Below are positions 1-7,842 of a stretch of DNA of 18,081 nt, piece after piece (within the stretch, counting starts at the first letter, position 1; every line of letters begins with the position of its first letter). The stretch is from Phoronis ovalis (taxonomy: Eukaryota > Phoronida > Phoronidae). The position numbers were made by a program, and so were the translations under genes. Location: positions 1 through 18,081 of the forward strand of contig JAOXYB010018872.1 of assembly GCA_028565635.1 (NCBI GenBank). Reading direction: 5' to 3'. The notes beneath the pieces were generated by a model. The model had not been told where the DNA came from. It did no database searches and worked only from the letters and a program-made list of their open reading frames with translations.

Positions 1-430
1 CAAAAAGAAACGCAAAAATTAAATAGCAAAAACAATGTCCGGCAAAAGCCACACTTCGCTGCTCGCACTTCCCCCCCCCCAACTCCGCCTGCCCTCGAAA
101 ACCCCCCCCCCCCCCCTATAGCCCTCATCTATGTCAACCAGAAGTTAACTTACTTGCATGGTGTATTATTCCTTTGCGTGTCAATACTGGGTTCTGAAGG
201 TATATGTATTAAAAGTACGTGTCCGCGATAAGTAGCGTATCAGCAGTTATCAGTTCGTGTGATGTGCCATACTGAAGCCCACAATGAATTCATAACCGGA
301 TGTGTCCCAACAAATTCCCACCTAGTACCCATGTAGCCCGGTGATACTTGACAAAAAAGTTGGCATGGGTGTGCGGTCACCCTAGCCTGTTGTATATAAC
401 TCTCCCGATATAGATACAATTCATTGTAAA
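1..430. other. Non-coding segment with C-homopolymer tracts
   Basis: I see no supportable gene here. Two long cytosine runs lie at about 70-80 and 102-116, which is unusual in such AT-rich DNA and a likely site of length variation or assembly error. The rest is unique-looking sequence with stops in all frames. It borders the degenerate repeat array that starts near 431. Confidence 0.5.
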
Positions 431-432
431 TT

Positions 433-628
433 ATATACCCTGTGGTAAATAAATATGGAAAAAATTACGAACCTTCACATACCTGTCGTAAATGCATTTT
501 CCAAAAAATGCACCCTATGGTAAACGAATATTTTTTGAAAATGCATCCTGTGGTAGATATCCAACAAGAAAAGTATACCATGTGGTCAATAAGGCTTTGA
601 AAAGCGTGAAAAGCATACCCTGCGCTGA
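433..628. repeat. Degenerate tandem array, unit about 32-33 bp
   Basis: A core close to ACCCTGTGGTAA recurs, followed by an A/T-rich stretch ending in GAAAA or CCAAAAA. The variable T of the core falls at 441, 484, 516, 549, 581 and 621, so the three central steps are 32, 33 and 32 bp and the outer ones 43 and 40. Copies are diverged (TGTGG, TGTCG, TATGG, TGCGC). Because 33 bp is 11 codons, the minus strand stays open over about 650-465 and shows an 11-residue periodicity (GCIFKKYSFTI then GCIFWKMHLRQ). I read this as a product of the repeat, not a gene, since it has no splice sites or family resemblance. Confidence 0.7.
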
Positions 629-924
629 ACAAAGGGGGCCTATTCTGCATTACTTACTAGTTACTCTGGGACTTGACTCTTAAAATAATATTAAAGTTTC
701 CACTGAAGGGTGAGAATAAGATTTAAAGATAACGTAACTGAATAGTTTATATTTTGTTTATTTGTTAGTCACAATGTAATATAATGTAACCTTGATGCAT
801 GGATTTTTAACCCGACGATGTTTAAAAAGTATAACTCCTTTAGCGTTTGAAGGATTTTATCAAATACACTGCAGTAGAATTCCTGTACCAGTAACAAGTG
901 AATATTAAATTGTAAACATTAATT
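629..924. other. Non-coding 3' flank of the MFS gene
   Basis: No coding region is visible. This AT-rich stretch lies between the repeat array and the stop codon of the minus-strand transporter gene and probably contains its 3' untranslated region. Confidence 0.45.
757..762 (-). terminator. Candidate poly(A) signal for the MFS gene
   Basis: TTTATT on the plus strand reads AATAAA on the minus strand, about 165 nt past the transporter stop codon. The hexamer is common by chance in AT-rich DNA, so position is the only support. Confidence 0.35.
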
Positions 925-2030
925 TTAATTGTTTATTGTGTCCTGTACATCTTCAGTACATTTGTCCTCTTTAAGTTCAATATAATTCTTTCCAACAATC
1001 TTGCCATCTTGCCCACAATATTCGACCATACAATGTAATACAATAAAAAGCACGAGTAAACAAAAGAAACAAAAACAAACAGTGTACATTAAACTCATGG
1101 CACTAGCTACTTGAAATAACAACGTTACTCCTGTGGGGATACTGGTTGCACCCAAACAACCTCCTACCATTAGCACGCTAAGAATAAGGCCATTAAAACC
1201 AACATGTTTAGCTGCCCATGCAAAGAGGGCACCATTTACAGTAGCGAGGCCTATTCCTAGTATGGCTGAACACATCCAAAGTATAAACTCGTTTTTTTCA
1301 CCCCATATAGCTAACACAGTGGAACACAATGTGCCTATTATAGCATCAATTATCAACATTTTAAATGGAGAAAGCAATTTTGCTATCCAAATTCCTGTTA
1401 GCCTACCAAAGCAGACAGATGCCCAAAATAAGGCTGTAATGTAGACGCCTTTCACTTTGGCAAGTTGTAAAGCACTTTGAACACAAAATGTTGTAAGAAG
1501 ATCTGCGTAAGCATATGAGATACCAGTGTGAAAGAAAAAGCATAAAAATAACAGAGCTATTGTTGCAAACAAAGGAACATTAAAATGTCGCCATGATAGA
1601 TTGTCTTGAGGTTTTATTGTTGTGACACACTCTCTGTTCTTTCTATCTACGAAAAATATTATTAGAAAACATGCCGCCAGAATACATAGAATTGTTGCAT
1701 TAAGAATATAGAAATAAAAAACATGTGTAGCTGTATAGCTGCTGGTCGTGCTTAGTACAGAGACATCATTCCAATTATTCCTATAATTTCCAGATATGTT
1801 CCACATAGATTGTGACAACGTTGTAAAAATAGAGGTTAAGTTGTGTGATTTATCATGCAGCCTTACCATTCCGGTAATGTTTTGAGAATTGTGTTGTATC
1901 TTAACTGACAAAAAAGGCTTGGCTAAAAATGGACCTATAACTGAGCCAGTGGAAACTCCGAATAATGCGACCTGTAAAAACTGGGCGTTTCTTTTATTGC
2001 CTCCTAATATAAGACACAGCATAACAATCA
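925..2030 (-). CDS. MFSD4-like: MFS transporter exon 3 (terminal)
   Basis: A 1,106-nt terminal exon after a strong acceptor (ctttcgtttcag). It supplies residues 150-517, covering helix 4/5 to helix 12 and the tail ending DTINN, then TAA. The GRLTG motif sits at the usual place near the start of the second MFS half. One large exon encoding most of the protein contrasts with the small exons before it. Confidence 0.87.
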
Positions 2031-3299
2031 CTGAAACGAAAGAAAAGAAAGTATTATTATTACATAAATGCTCTTTGATACAGGTCTCTCTTTTCTACCA
2101 AGCTGATTTTAGACAATAACCAATCGCAGTTTATTAGGTTCTATAAACATACGTAAGTGACGTATGTACAAAAAATCGTTAGATACCACAAATCTATTCG
2201 TACGATCTTGACATCCGTGCCAAAATATTCGCTAAAATATGAGTTACCTAGAACTTCTAGGAGGTAATTTTTTTTCTAGGACATAAAAATTTGTTCTACG
2301 ACCAGGAAGAGTCGGCACAAAATACATTGCTCACATTTTGTTACACAGTAAACATGGATCTATATATTTCTACAAGTACATATAATGCCCAGTCTTTATC
2401 CTTACCTGCTGATTCTATAGCAGTTGTAATTGATTGCCCACAGAACGCTAGACACATCACAACTAAACTAGGGAAGCTAGGAATCAGAACAGTGCACAAT
2501 GCTCGACAAAATGTAATTCCAAATAACAGCAATTCTATGTTGAATGCTTTCAACAGTGGTTTGGCAGCAACAGAACCAATAAGTAACCCTAAACCTTGCG
2601 CAACAAAAATATAAGATGACGATTTCACGCTGGTATTGGTAATCTGCTGTAAATCCAACAGGGTTGGTCCAACTGAGTACACAGAAATTCCCTAAAATGT
2701 AATGTATATATGTCAATTAAGTTAAAAATCGAATAATGAAAAAGGAACTAACTTAATTGACATCCTATAGTAAGTATACTTTCTTTCTTCGTTTATACTG
2801 GTAAGAAGCACCAGAGCTTTTAAATAACGTGCCGCTAATGAGGTATTATGATAATTTCAATGCTTATAAAGATACATTTATTATTTTGAAGCAAAAAAAA
2901 GTAAAACAACTTGATTACTGGTATATCCAAAAAAAGGAATATCTATTATAACATGTATGTGAGAACAGTTAGCTATAACAAGTTCACAATATAGTGTGTA
3001 CTCTGCACAAGATCATGCATCTTTGGTACTGCCTAAATGTATATGAATTATGTCACTTCAGATGTTTATTCGGATGAAGAAACTTAGGCACTGATACGTG
3101 GCACTGACAATGTGCAATGAACAAACAGTAAACTCACTGTTTCAATGGAAGTTATGAAAGATACGAATAGTTCTATTCCAGTTCTTGCACTAAGAGCTTC
3201 GTCTGTATCTTTTTGTTCAACTTTATCCACCACTTTGTTATTACAATTTTTAAAATCTGATTCACTGGTATCGTTTAAAATGGAGGCTTCAGTAGGCAT
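925..3299 (-). CDS. MFSD4-like: MFSD4/NAGLT1-type major facilitator transporter, 3 exons
   Basis: Three exons (3299-3138, 2691-2406, 2030-925) join in frame to 1,554 nt, a 517-residue protein, close to the roughly 480-515 aa usual for this family. Known MFSD4/NAGLT1 members are plasma-membrane MFS proteins linked to sodium-dependent glucose transport; the substrate here is unknown. Support: the first helix leads into VGPTLLDLQQIT, matching the GPTLLDL motif of vertebrate MFSD4; FLQVALFGVSTGSVIGPFLA matches the conserved FLQ...G...SP segment; ALFWASVCFGRLTG matches the second-half MFS GR motif. A loop after about residue 190 has several N-glycosylation sequons (NIT, NLT, NIS), as the family's large extracellular loop does. 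The start at 3299 is the first ATG after a good acceptor-like site. The C-terminal tail after the last helix is charged and probably cytosolic. It lies head-to-head with the secreted-protein gene at 5229. Confidence 0.88.
2247..2261. repeat. Short palindrome in the MFS intron
   Basis: CCTAGAACTTCTAGG is a 7-bp inverted repeat around one central base. Flanking TTACC and GGTAA extend the dyad with a 2-nt bulge. No function can be assigned. Confidence 0.5.
2406..2691 (-). CDS. MFSD4-like: MFS transporter exon 2
   Basis: 286 nt, entered in phase 0 after acattttag and leaving in phase 1 at a GCAG/GTAAGG donor. It encodes residues 55-149: the end of helix 1 with VGPTLLDL, helix 2 (SYIFVAQGLGLLIGSVAA) and helices 3-4 up to AFCGQSITTAIESA. 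Upstream intron 446 bp, downstream intron 375 bp. Confidence 0.85.
3138..3299 (-). CDS. MFSD4-like: MFS transporter exon 1 (coding part)
   Basis: Encodes residues 1-54: a hydrophilic, Asp/Glu/Lys-rich cytosolic N-terminus, then the start of helix 1 (GIELFVSFITSIET). It ends in phase 0 at ACA before a perfect GTGAGT donor (3137-3136). An acceptor-like ctctttcag lies just upstream, so the exon may begin at 3326 with a spliced 5' leader. Confidence 0.8.
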
Positions 3300-4193
3300 T
3301 GTGTATAGACTTTCTCTGGCTGTTTTCTGAAAGAGTATTACAGTTAGGCTAGACACGTTTGGGATACATTATATAATCGCATAATCGAAAAATTACTAAC
3401 AAATGATTTTTTTAGTGAAAGCTAGAAATTTATGCTGATAACATATTGTCTTTTTGTGCATGTTGACCTTAAATAAGTAAGAATATGTTAACACGGTTTA
3501 TTTTTCAGTTATTATAGTCCCAAATATCATGGACACAATGGTAATCGATTAAAAAAATATTCTAACTTACTATTAGCTATGTCCACCCCGATGTCCACAC
3601 ATTCAGACGATGTTTTTGTTAATGTTTAGTTCACGGTTTTGTGCAAGACGTCTTTCCATTTTGTTTACAATATCGCGATCATTGACATGATGCTACCATT
3701 TGCAGTAATGAGCCTGCATTTTTGACTTGTGTTTAAATGTAATAATAACATCTTCAATAACAGTTAGCTACAATGCTGGTATCATTAGGAAAACCCGTCA
3801 TATTTTCGTTGTGATCAAGTTGACCTTAACATGATGGTTACTTAACATGCAACGGAGAAAACTATACTGATCTCGCAATATCCACAAATTACACTGACAA
3901 GAAAGTCTTAAATTCTAGAATTTTTGCCACGTTGAAATATCTGTAGGTATCCATGCAGCGTTCTCACAATACTGTACGTGCATGGAATTCTAATAAAAGG
4001 CGGAATTTTGGTGTGCTGTCTGCCAATCTCAATCTCGATCTCAAAAGCTTGAATCATGTTTAAATAACAGATACAGCAGTGGAACTACTACTAACAGAAG
4101 ACTCAATTTTGAATGAAAGCATCAGGCGGTCTAGTTAATCGTTCTTTAGGGATTTATAAAATTTTCGCTTACATCATGATAGACAAATCCAAA

Positions 4194-4312
4194 ACAAGTA
4201 CCTAAACCAAAGTTAAACAGTAGAAAGTTCGCCTTTAACCACAAGTTATGAAGGTGTCAGTATTAACAAGTACCTAAACCAAAGCTATGTTATGAAGGTG
4301 TCTGTATTAACA
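4194..4312. repeat. Partial tandem duplication (72-bp unit, second copy shortened)
   Basis: The 19-mer ACAAGTACCTAAACCAAAG at 4194 recurs at 4266, 72 bp later. The following segment GTTATGAAGGTGTCNGTATT recurs at 4245 and 4289, only 44 bp apart. Copy two is therefore copy one with about 28 bp removed from the middle. Near-identity outside the gap points to a recent event. Confidence 0.85.
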
Positions 4313-4967
4313 AAATTGTATGCTTTGTTTAGTCTTTGCTTCTTGCAGGTAACTTTTTTAAAACAATATTTGGCAGATTTGACTTTTCTTACTTTACCGC
4401 ACACAAATGTATTTTCGTACTCGACCTTGTTCCGATAAAATCAACTTATAAAATTGCAGTTGAAGAGTGTAGTCGCAGGTGCTGCACACCAATTTTATGG
4501 CAGCAAATAAAAACGTAGAAAAATCAGACGATGATACGATAAAACTAACAAACAGAAATTATCTCATCAAACCGTTTGCTTGCATTGTTCAAACCTTAAT
4601 TTTTTTAATACAAATCCAAAAAAAGGTTACAAATTTATTTTTCAGAATAGAGTTTGCTTACAAATGATTAAAGTCTATAGTTTCTTTGAATAATGAAACC
4701 ATAAAAAGTACTTTTAATAATTCAATAATAATCCATGTAAATTTTGTCACAACCAGGTTCTGCCAGTCAACCCAATGAGGCTGTCTAAATGCTTAAAAAA
4801 ATACTCGATGAGCACAGTGGAAACAAGGGTGCGGAATATACGATTCATAATGAATGATCTATGTTATCGCAGTAATCACGTGTCACTTGACACACGTTAT
4901 GGCAGTAGTAACACACTGACGTGTTAGTTTATAATGATATAAACCCTTTTATATGTCTACATCGCGA

Positions 4968-4975
4968 TATAAAAA
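4968..4975 (+). promoter_or_regulatory. Possible TATA box of the secreted-protein gene
   Basis: TATAAAAA lies about 255 bp before the ATG at 5229, next to a CACGTG E-box at 4988. Such strings are frequent in this AT-rich DNA, and a competing reading (a splice acceptor ending at 5010) would place the promoter further upstream. Confidence 0.2.
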
Positions 4976-5228
4976 AATGTAAGGCAGCACGTGCGTATTT
5001 GATTTTTCAGGTTAATAATACCTTAGCGCCATTACTGACGCAACAGTGGACAACGTGTCCATAGTGCAAATGTAAGACATGACACACTGATGATAATATT
5101 ACAATTGTGTGACGCAAAAACAATCAGACCACAGCAACAGCGTTATAGCCGGCATCAAGAAATCAGTGAAAAGGAAATATTCAACATTGAACGAAAACTT
5201 TATATTGTTTTTCGAACCGACAATCAAA

Positions 5229-5539
5229 ATGAAGCTGACAATCTCTTTTCTTAGTTGTGTAATATTTTTTTCATTTTTTTACCAAGACAGTGAAAGTTTG
5301 GCCCCATCTATTCCTGGTGTCCCGAAAAACTCTATAAGGGACAAAGGGACAGCGCGAATTAAAGATAAAGTTAGAGATGTACTTAGGAAAGGACGAGACC
5401 GAGATTTTCGCTACAAAAAGTTACGAGAAAAAAAACGACCACTGAAAGAGCCTCCGGGAGGTTTTAAACTTCCTGATAGACCCGGGCAAGAAGGATGCAG
5501 AGCAACGGCTACATCAGGGACTTTGGTGAAATATTGCAC
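5229..5539 (+). CDS. Secreted protein exon 1 (coding part)
   Basis: Signal peptide, basic linker and Cys90/Cys103 segment. The exon ends within a codon at AC before a GTGAGT donor (5540). The frame is also open upstream of 5229, but with no in-frame ATG nearby, and a start there would bury the signal peptide. Confidence 0.78.
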
Positions 5540-6612
5540 GTGAGTAATACAATTCTGATATTTATTTTACACGGAGATACTGCAAAATTCCTTACCGCAT
5601 GCAAATAAAACATTTTCTTCCTAAAAAATATTTATTTATAAATACATTCATTATAGGGAAACATCTCCATGAGTGTGAACATATTGATAGCTACATGTAT
5701 AGCTGATGAAAATGCATTTCATTTTAAAATAATTTGGTTATTCTGGTAAACAACACGGTTACCTTTATTTTTGTATTTAGGAAAGCAGGTCGTATTCTGA
5801 TCAGTAAGAAATCAGCCGATACTGCCAAAAGTGTTGTGTCCTTGAGACTGTTGGAGCTGGGCCCACTTAGAGCAAATGGCGAAAAGTCACCCTTTTATAT
5901 GTCTACATCCGATGTGGAAAATAGACTAGTTATGCAGTACGACGCAGAGCAAAACGACGATTCCTTTAATATTAGTTCTAAATCAATAAAAGGTTCTACA
6001 TCAATCTATGAAGACGGTGAAATTGGTTTGGAATTTTACATTTTTCACGATGACGGAAGTTACGCTTTTGATGATGAATATAATTTTGTCTTGCCGGGAG
6101 ATTTGAAAACCAATCTTTTGATTAAAAAGAATATTAGCCAGGTTGACCCGGAGGCTACCTTATTTGAAGTGGTGTTTGAAGTAAGTCCACCTAAAAGAAC
6201 CAAGGATAAAGGCAGACCTAAACGGATAAAATCAATCGGAGAAAAAATACGCGAAGACTCCCAGGACAGTTCGGTTGCTGATATAAAGTCTCCAGAAAGG
6301 TTTGCTTTAGGGGATGATGATGAAACAACGGGAATTTTCAGCGTTTCCAAGAAGTATCTATTAGACGGTATATTTAAACAAATGCCAGAAGGTTACCCTA
6401 AAGTAACTGTTGAAGACGATGGAAGGCGTCTGTTCAAAGTAGCTTTTGAACCTTGGCAAGAACTTTTAGTTTATGATCCCACTTTAGAGGCTCCACTTAC
6501 ACCTGAGGAATATGAAATGTTAAATGAAGATCCCCCGGGTGATGCTTCTTGTATTCAATCTGCCAGCTTGTTACTTATGGTATCTTTAGTATCAACACTT
6601 TTAGCGTATTAA
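5229..6612 (+). CDS. Secreted, GPI-anchor-type protein with SAARP/acidic-SOMP-like domain, 2 exons
   Basis: Exons 5229-5539 and 5781-6612 join in phase 2 to 1,143 nt (380 aa). The ATG at 5229 has A at -3 and opens a signal peptide (residues 1 to about 20, LSCVIFFSFF core). Residues 33-75 are strongly basic (RKGRDRDFRYKKLREKKR). Cys90 and Cys103 may pair. Residues 115-240 hold SVVSLRLLELG and an FYIFHDDGSYAFDDEYNF stretch leading to LPGDLKTNLLI; residues 280-340 contain GDDDE and end near LLVYDP. This order resembles, from memory, the repeated domain of coral skeletal aspartic-rich and acidic skeletal organic matrix proteins; that is inference without alignment. A second basic patch lies at 241-255. 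The C-terminus (DASC then about 18 hydrophobic residues ending LLAY) fits a GPI-attachment signal. Role unknown; extracellular-matrix or mineral-associated is the leading guess. The gene itself is well supported, the family is not. Confidence 0.8.
5781..6612 (+). CDS. Secreted protein exon 2 (terminal)
   Basis: Begins after the acceptor ttgtatttag with G completing an ACG codon, giving TKAGRILISKK. Hydrophobic codons just 5' of 5781 are the intron's pyrimidine tract read in frame, not protein. Stop TAA at 6610-6612. The intron is 241 bp, the shortest in the window. Confidence 0.82.
5890..5909 (+). repeat. 20-bp exact repeat of an upstream segment
   Basis: CCCTTTTATATGTCTACATC occurs here inside the coding exon and again at 4944-4963 in the presumed promoter region of the same gene. 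After one extra base upstream the match continues for a few nucleotides (CGAT). Confidence 0.8.
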
Positions 6613-6953
6613 TCTGCACACGTCTGCTAATAAGAATATATTCACAATTTAAATTATAAACGACCTTGGCAAATCACAACGAGTTATGATATTTATGATT
6701 CATGTGCATCCGATGTATCTTAAAATGTGGCCTATACTACTAATTTTTCCGGTTACCATTATTCTTTCATATATATACATCAGCATCAGTAGTTATTTAA
6801 TTCACCCATCATAGGAGTTGTTAACTATAGTCGTTTCTGAAGCATGTTATAGGTCGTAGCTATATACTACGTACGTAGTGTTCTGTTACGATTACGATTT
6901 TTGCATCGATCCAATTAGAAACAAATACTACGGACTATATGGTTGAATATAGA

Positions 6954-6959
6954 AATAAA
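6954..6959 (+). terminator. Candidate poly(A) signal for the secreted-protein gene
   Basis: This AATAAA lies about 340 nt past the stop codon. Weak support, since hexamers of this kind are common here. Confidence 0.3.
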
Positions 6960-7274
6960 AACAAATTATGCACGTGTCATGTTGTTTTTTTTATCGCCAT
7001 GAGTTTACCAAATGTTTGCATGCTTTGAAGCTTCATATTAAGTGTTTGTCATTTTGAATAATATGTTTAGAAGTGGACTGCTGTTTTTGAGTGTAGTGAT
7101 GTTGTGATTTCGATCAGTTCATGTTCATTATTTGAAAAGGTAAGCATGTGAAAACCTATTTGATTTCATGACACCTGTGATTACATGTATATATGTATGA
7201 ACAATGGGCCATAATTGCAGTTCAGCAGAAGTTCGTGTATGAAGGCGTGTATATTCATACATAAAATGGAAATA

Positions 7275-7280
7275 TTTATT
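7275..7280 (-). terminator. Candidate poly(A) signal for the MS4A-like gene
   Basis: TTTATT on the plus strand is AATAAA on the minus strand, about 180 nt past the MS4A-like stop. Confidence 0.35.
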
Positions 7281-7459
7281 ATGAAAGTATAACATCAATG
7301 TAAAAGAACAGTTATCATTATGTGCTTCTCAATAGAATGTTGCTTTTTATCGCAAACATCAACCAATCCAAACGTCATTTACTTCTTCGGTATCCAGGTA
7401 TCGATCGTTTGTGACATCCCAGCATAACACTTACTTAAGCTTTACAAAAAAGTAATTAA

Positions 7460-7842
7460 TTACGTTGGAACTTCATAATCATCATCAGCATCAACTTGAG
7501 CATTTGTCTGCGGAGTGATATATGAATCTGTAACACTTTGTGGAGCAAAGTAATAGTTGTCTCCTTGGCTGTCATTATGCAGAGAAGCGTATTGATTTTC
7601 TCCCTCTGTATTGGAAGCATTTACGTAACGGCTGTCGTTACCTGGTACGTTATTAATTTTTTCATAGCTATGCTCTCTTGAATGCAAACCATTTGATGAT
7701 GTTGGTAATGGGGTTTGCACGTTAGATCGCATCGAAAGATACCCATTATCATTATATGGTGAAGAATATGTCGGCGAGGTTGGTGTCTGTGGTGCTGGTG
7801 TATATGGAGGTGGGTGATCACCTATAAATGGCTGCTGAGTAC
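7460..7842 (-). CDS. MS4A-like exon 5 (terminal, docking tail)
   Basis: 383 nt after acceptor catccacag, completing a split Gly codon. Encodes the Pro/Tyr/Asn-rich tail from PPPYTPAPQTPT to DDDYEVPT, then TAA at 7462-7460. The coding signal reaches back to the acceptor, past the first internal Met near 7732. Confidence 0.82.

Larger units (their letters stand above)
3327..5228. other. Intergenic spacer between divergent genes
   Basis: About 1.9 kb separate the divergent transporter and secreted-protein genes, so both promoters should lie here. Possible untranslated-exon edges are a GTAAGT donor at 3570 on the minus strand, a CAG/GTAACT donor at 4348/4349 and a gatttttcag acceptor ending at 5010 on the plus strand; none is proven. 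No protein-coding exon with a recognisable domain is visible. It also holds the duplication at 4194-4309 and two CACGTG E-boxes (4877-4882, 4988-4993). Confidence 0.5.
6613..7459. other. Convergent 3' flanks
   Basis: No coding sequence is visible between the stops of the plus-strand secreted-protein gene and the minus-strand MS4A-like gene. The interval should contain both 3' UTRs. Confidence 0.5.

Noticed and set aside
61-120. C-runs as a G-quadruplex regulatory element
   Set aside because: The tracts are simple homopolymers at the window edge, with no gene start nearby to link them to.
433-628. CRISPR-like array of ~32-bp units
   Set aside because: Units are diverged along their whole length with no conserved-repeat/unique-spacer alternation, and the context is an animal genome with introns.
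5734-5780. N-terminal hydrophobic extension of exon 2 of the secreted protein as an alternative start
   Set aside because: The hydrophobic residues come from the intron pyrimidine tract ending ttgtatttag, and exon 1 supplies a proper signal peptide in the right phase.
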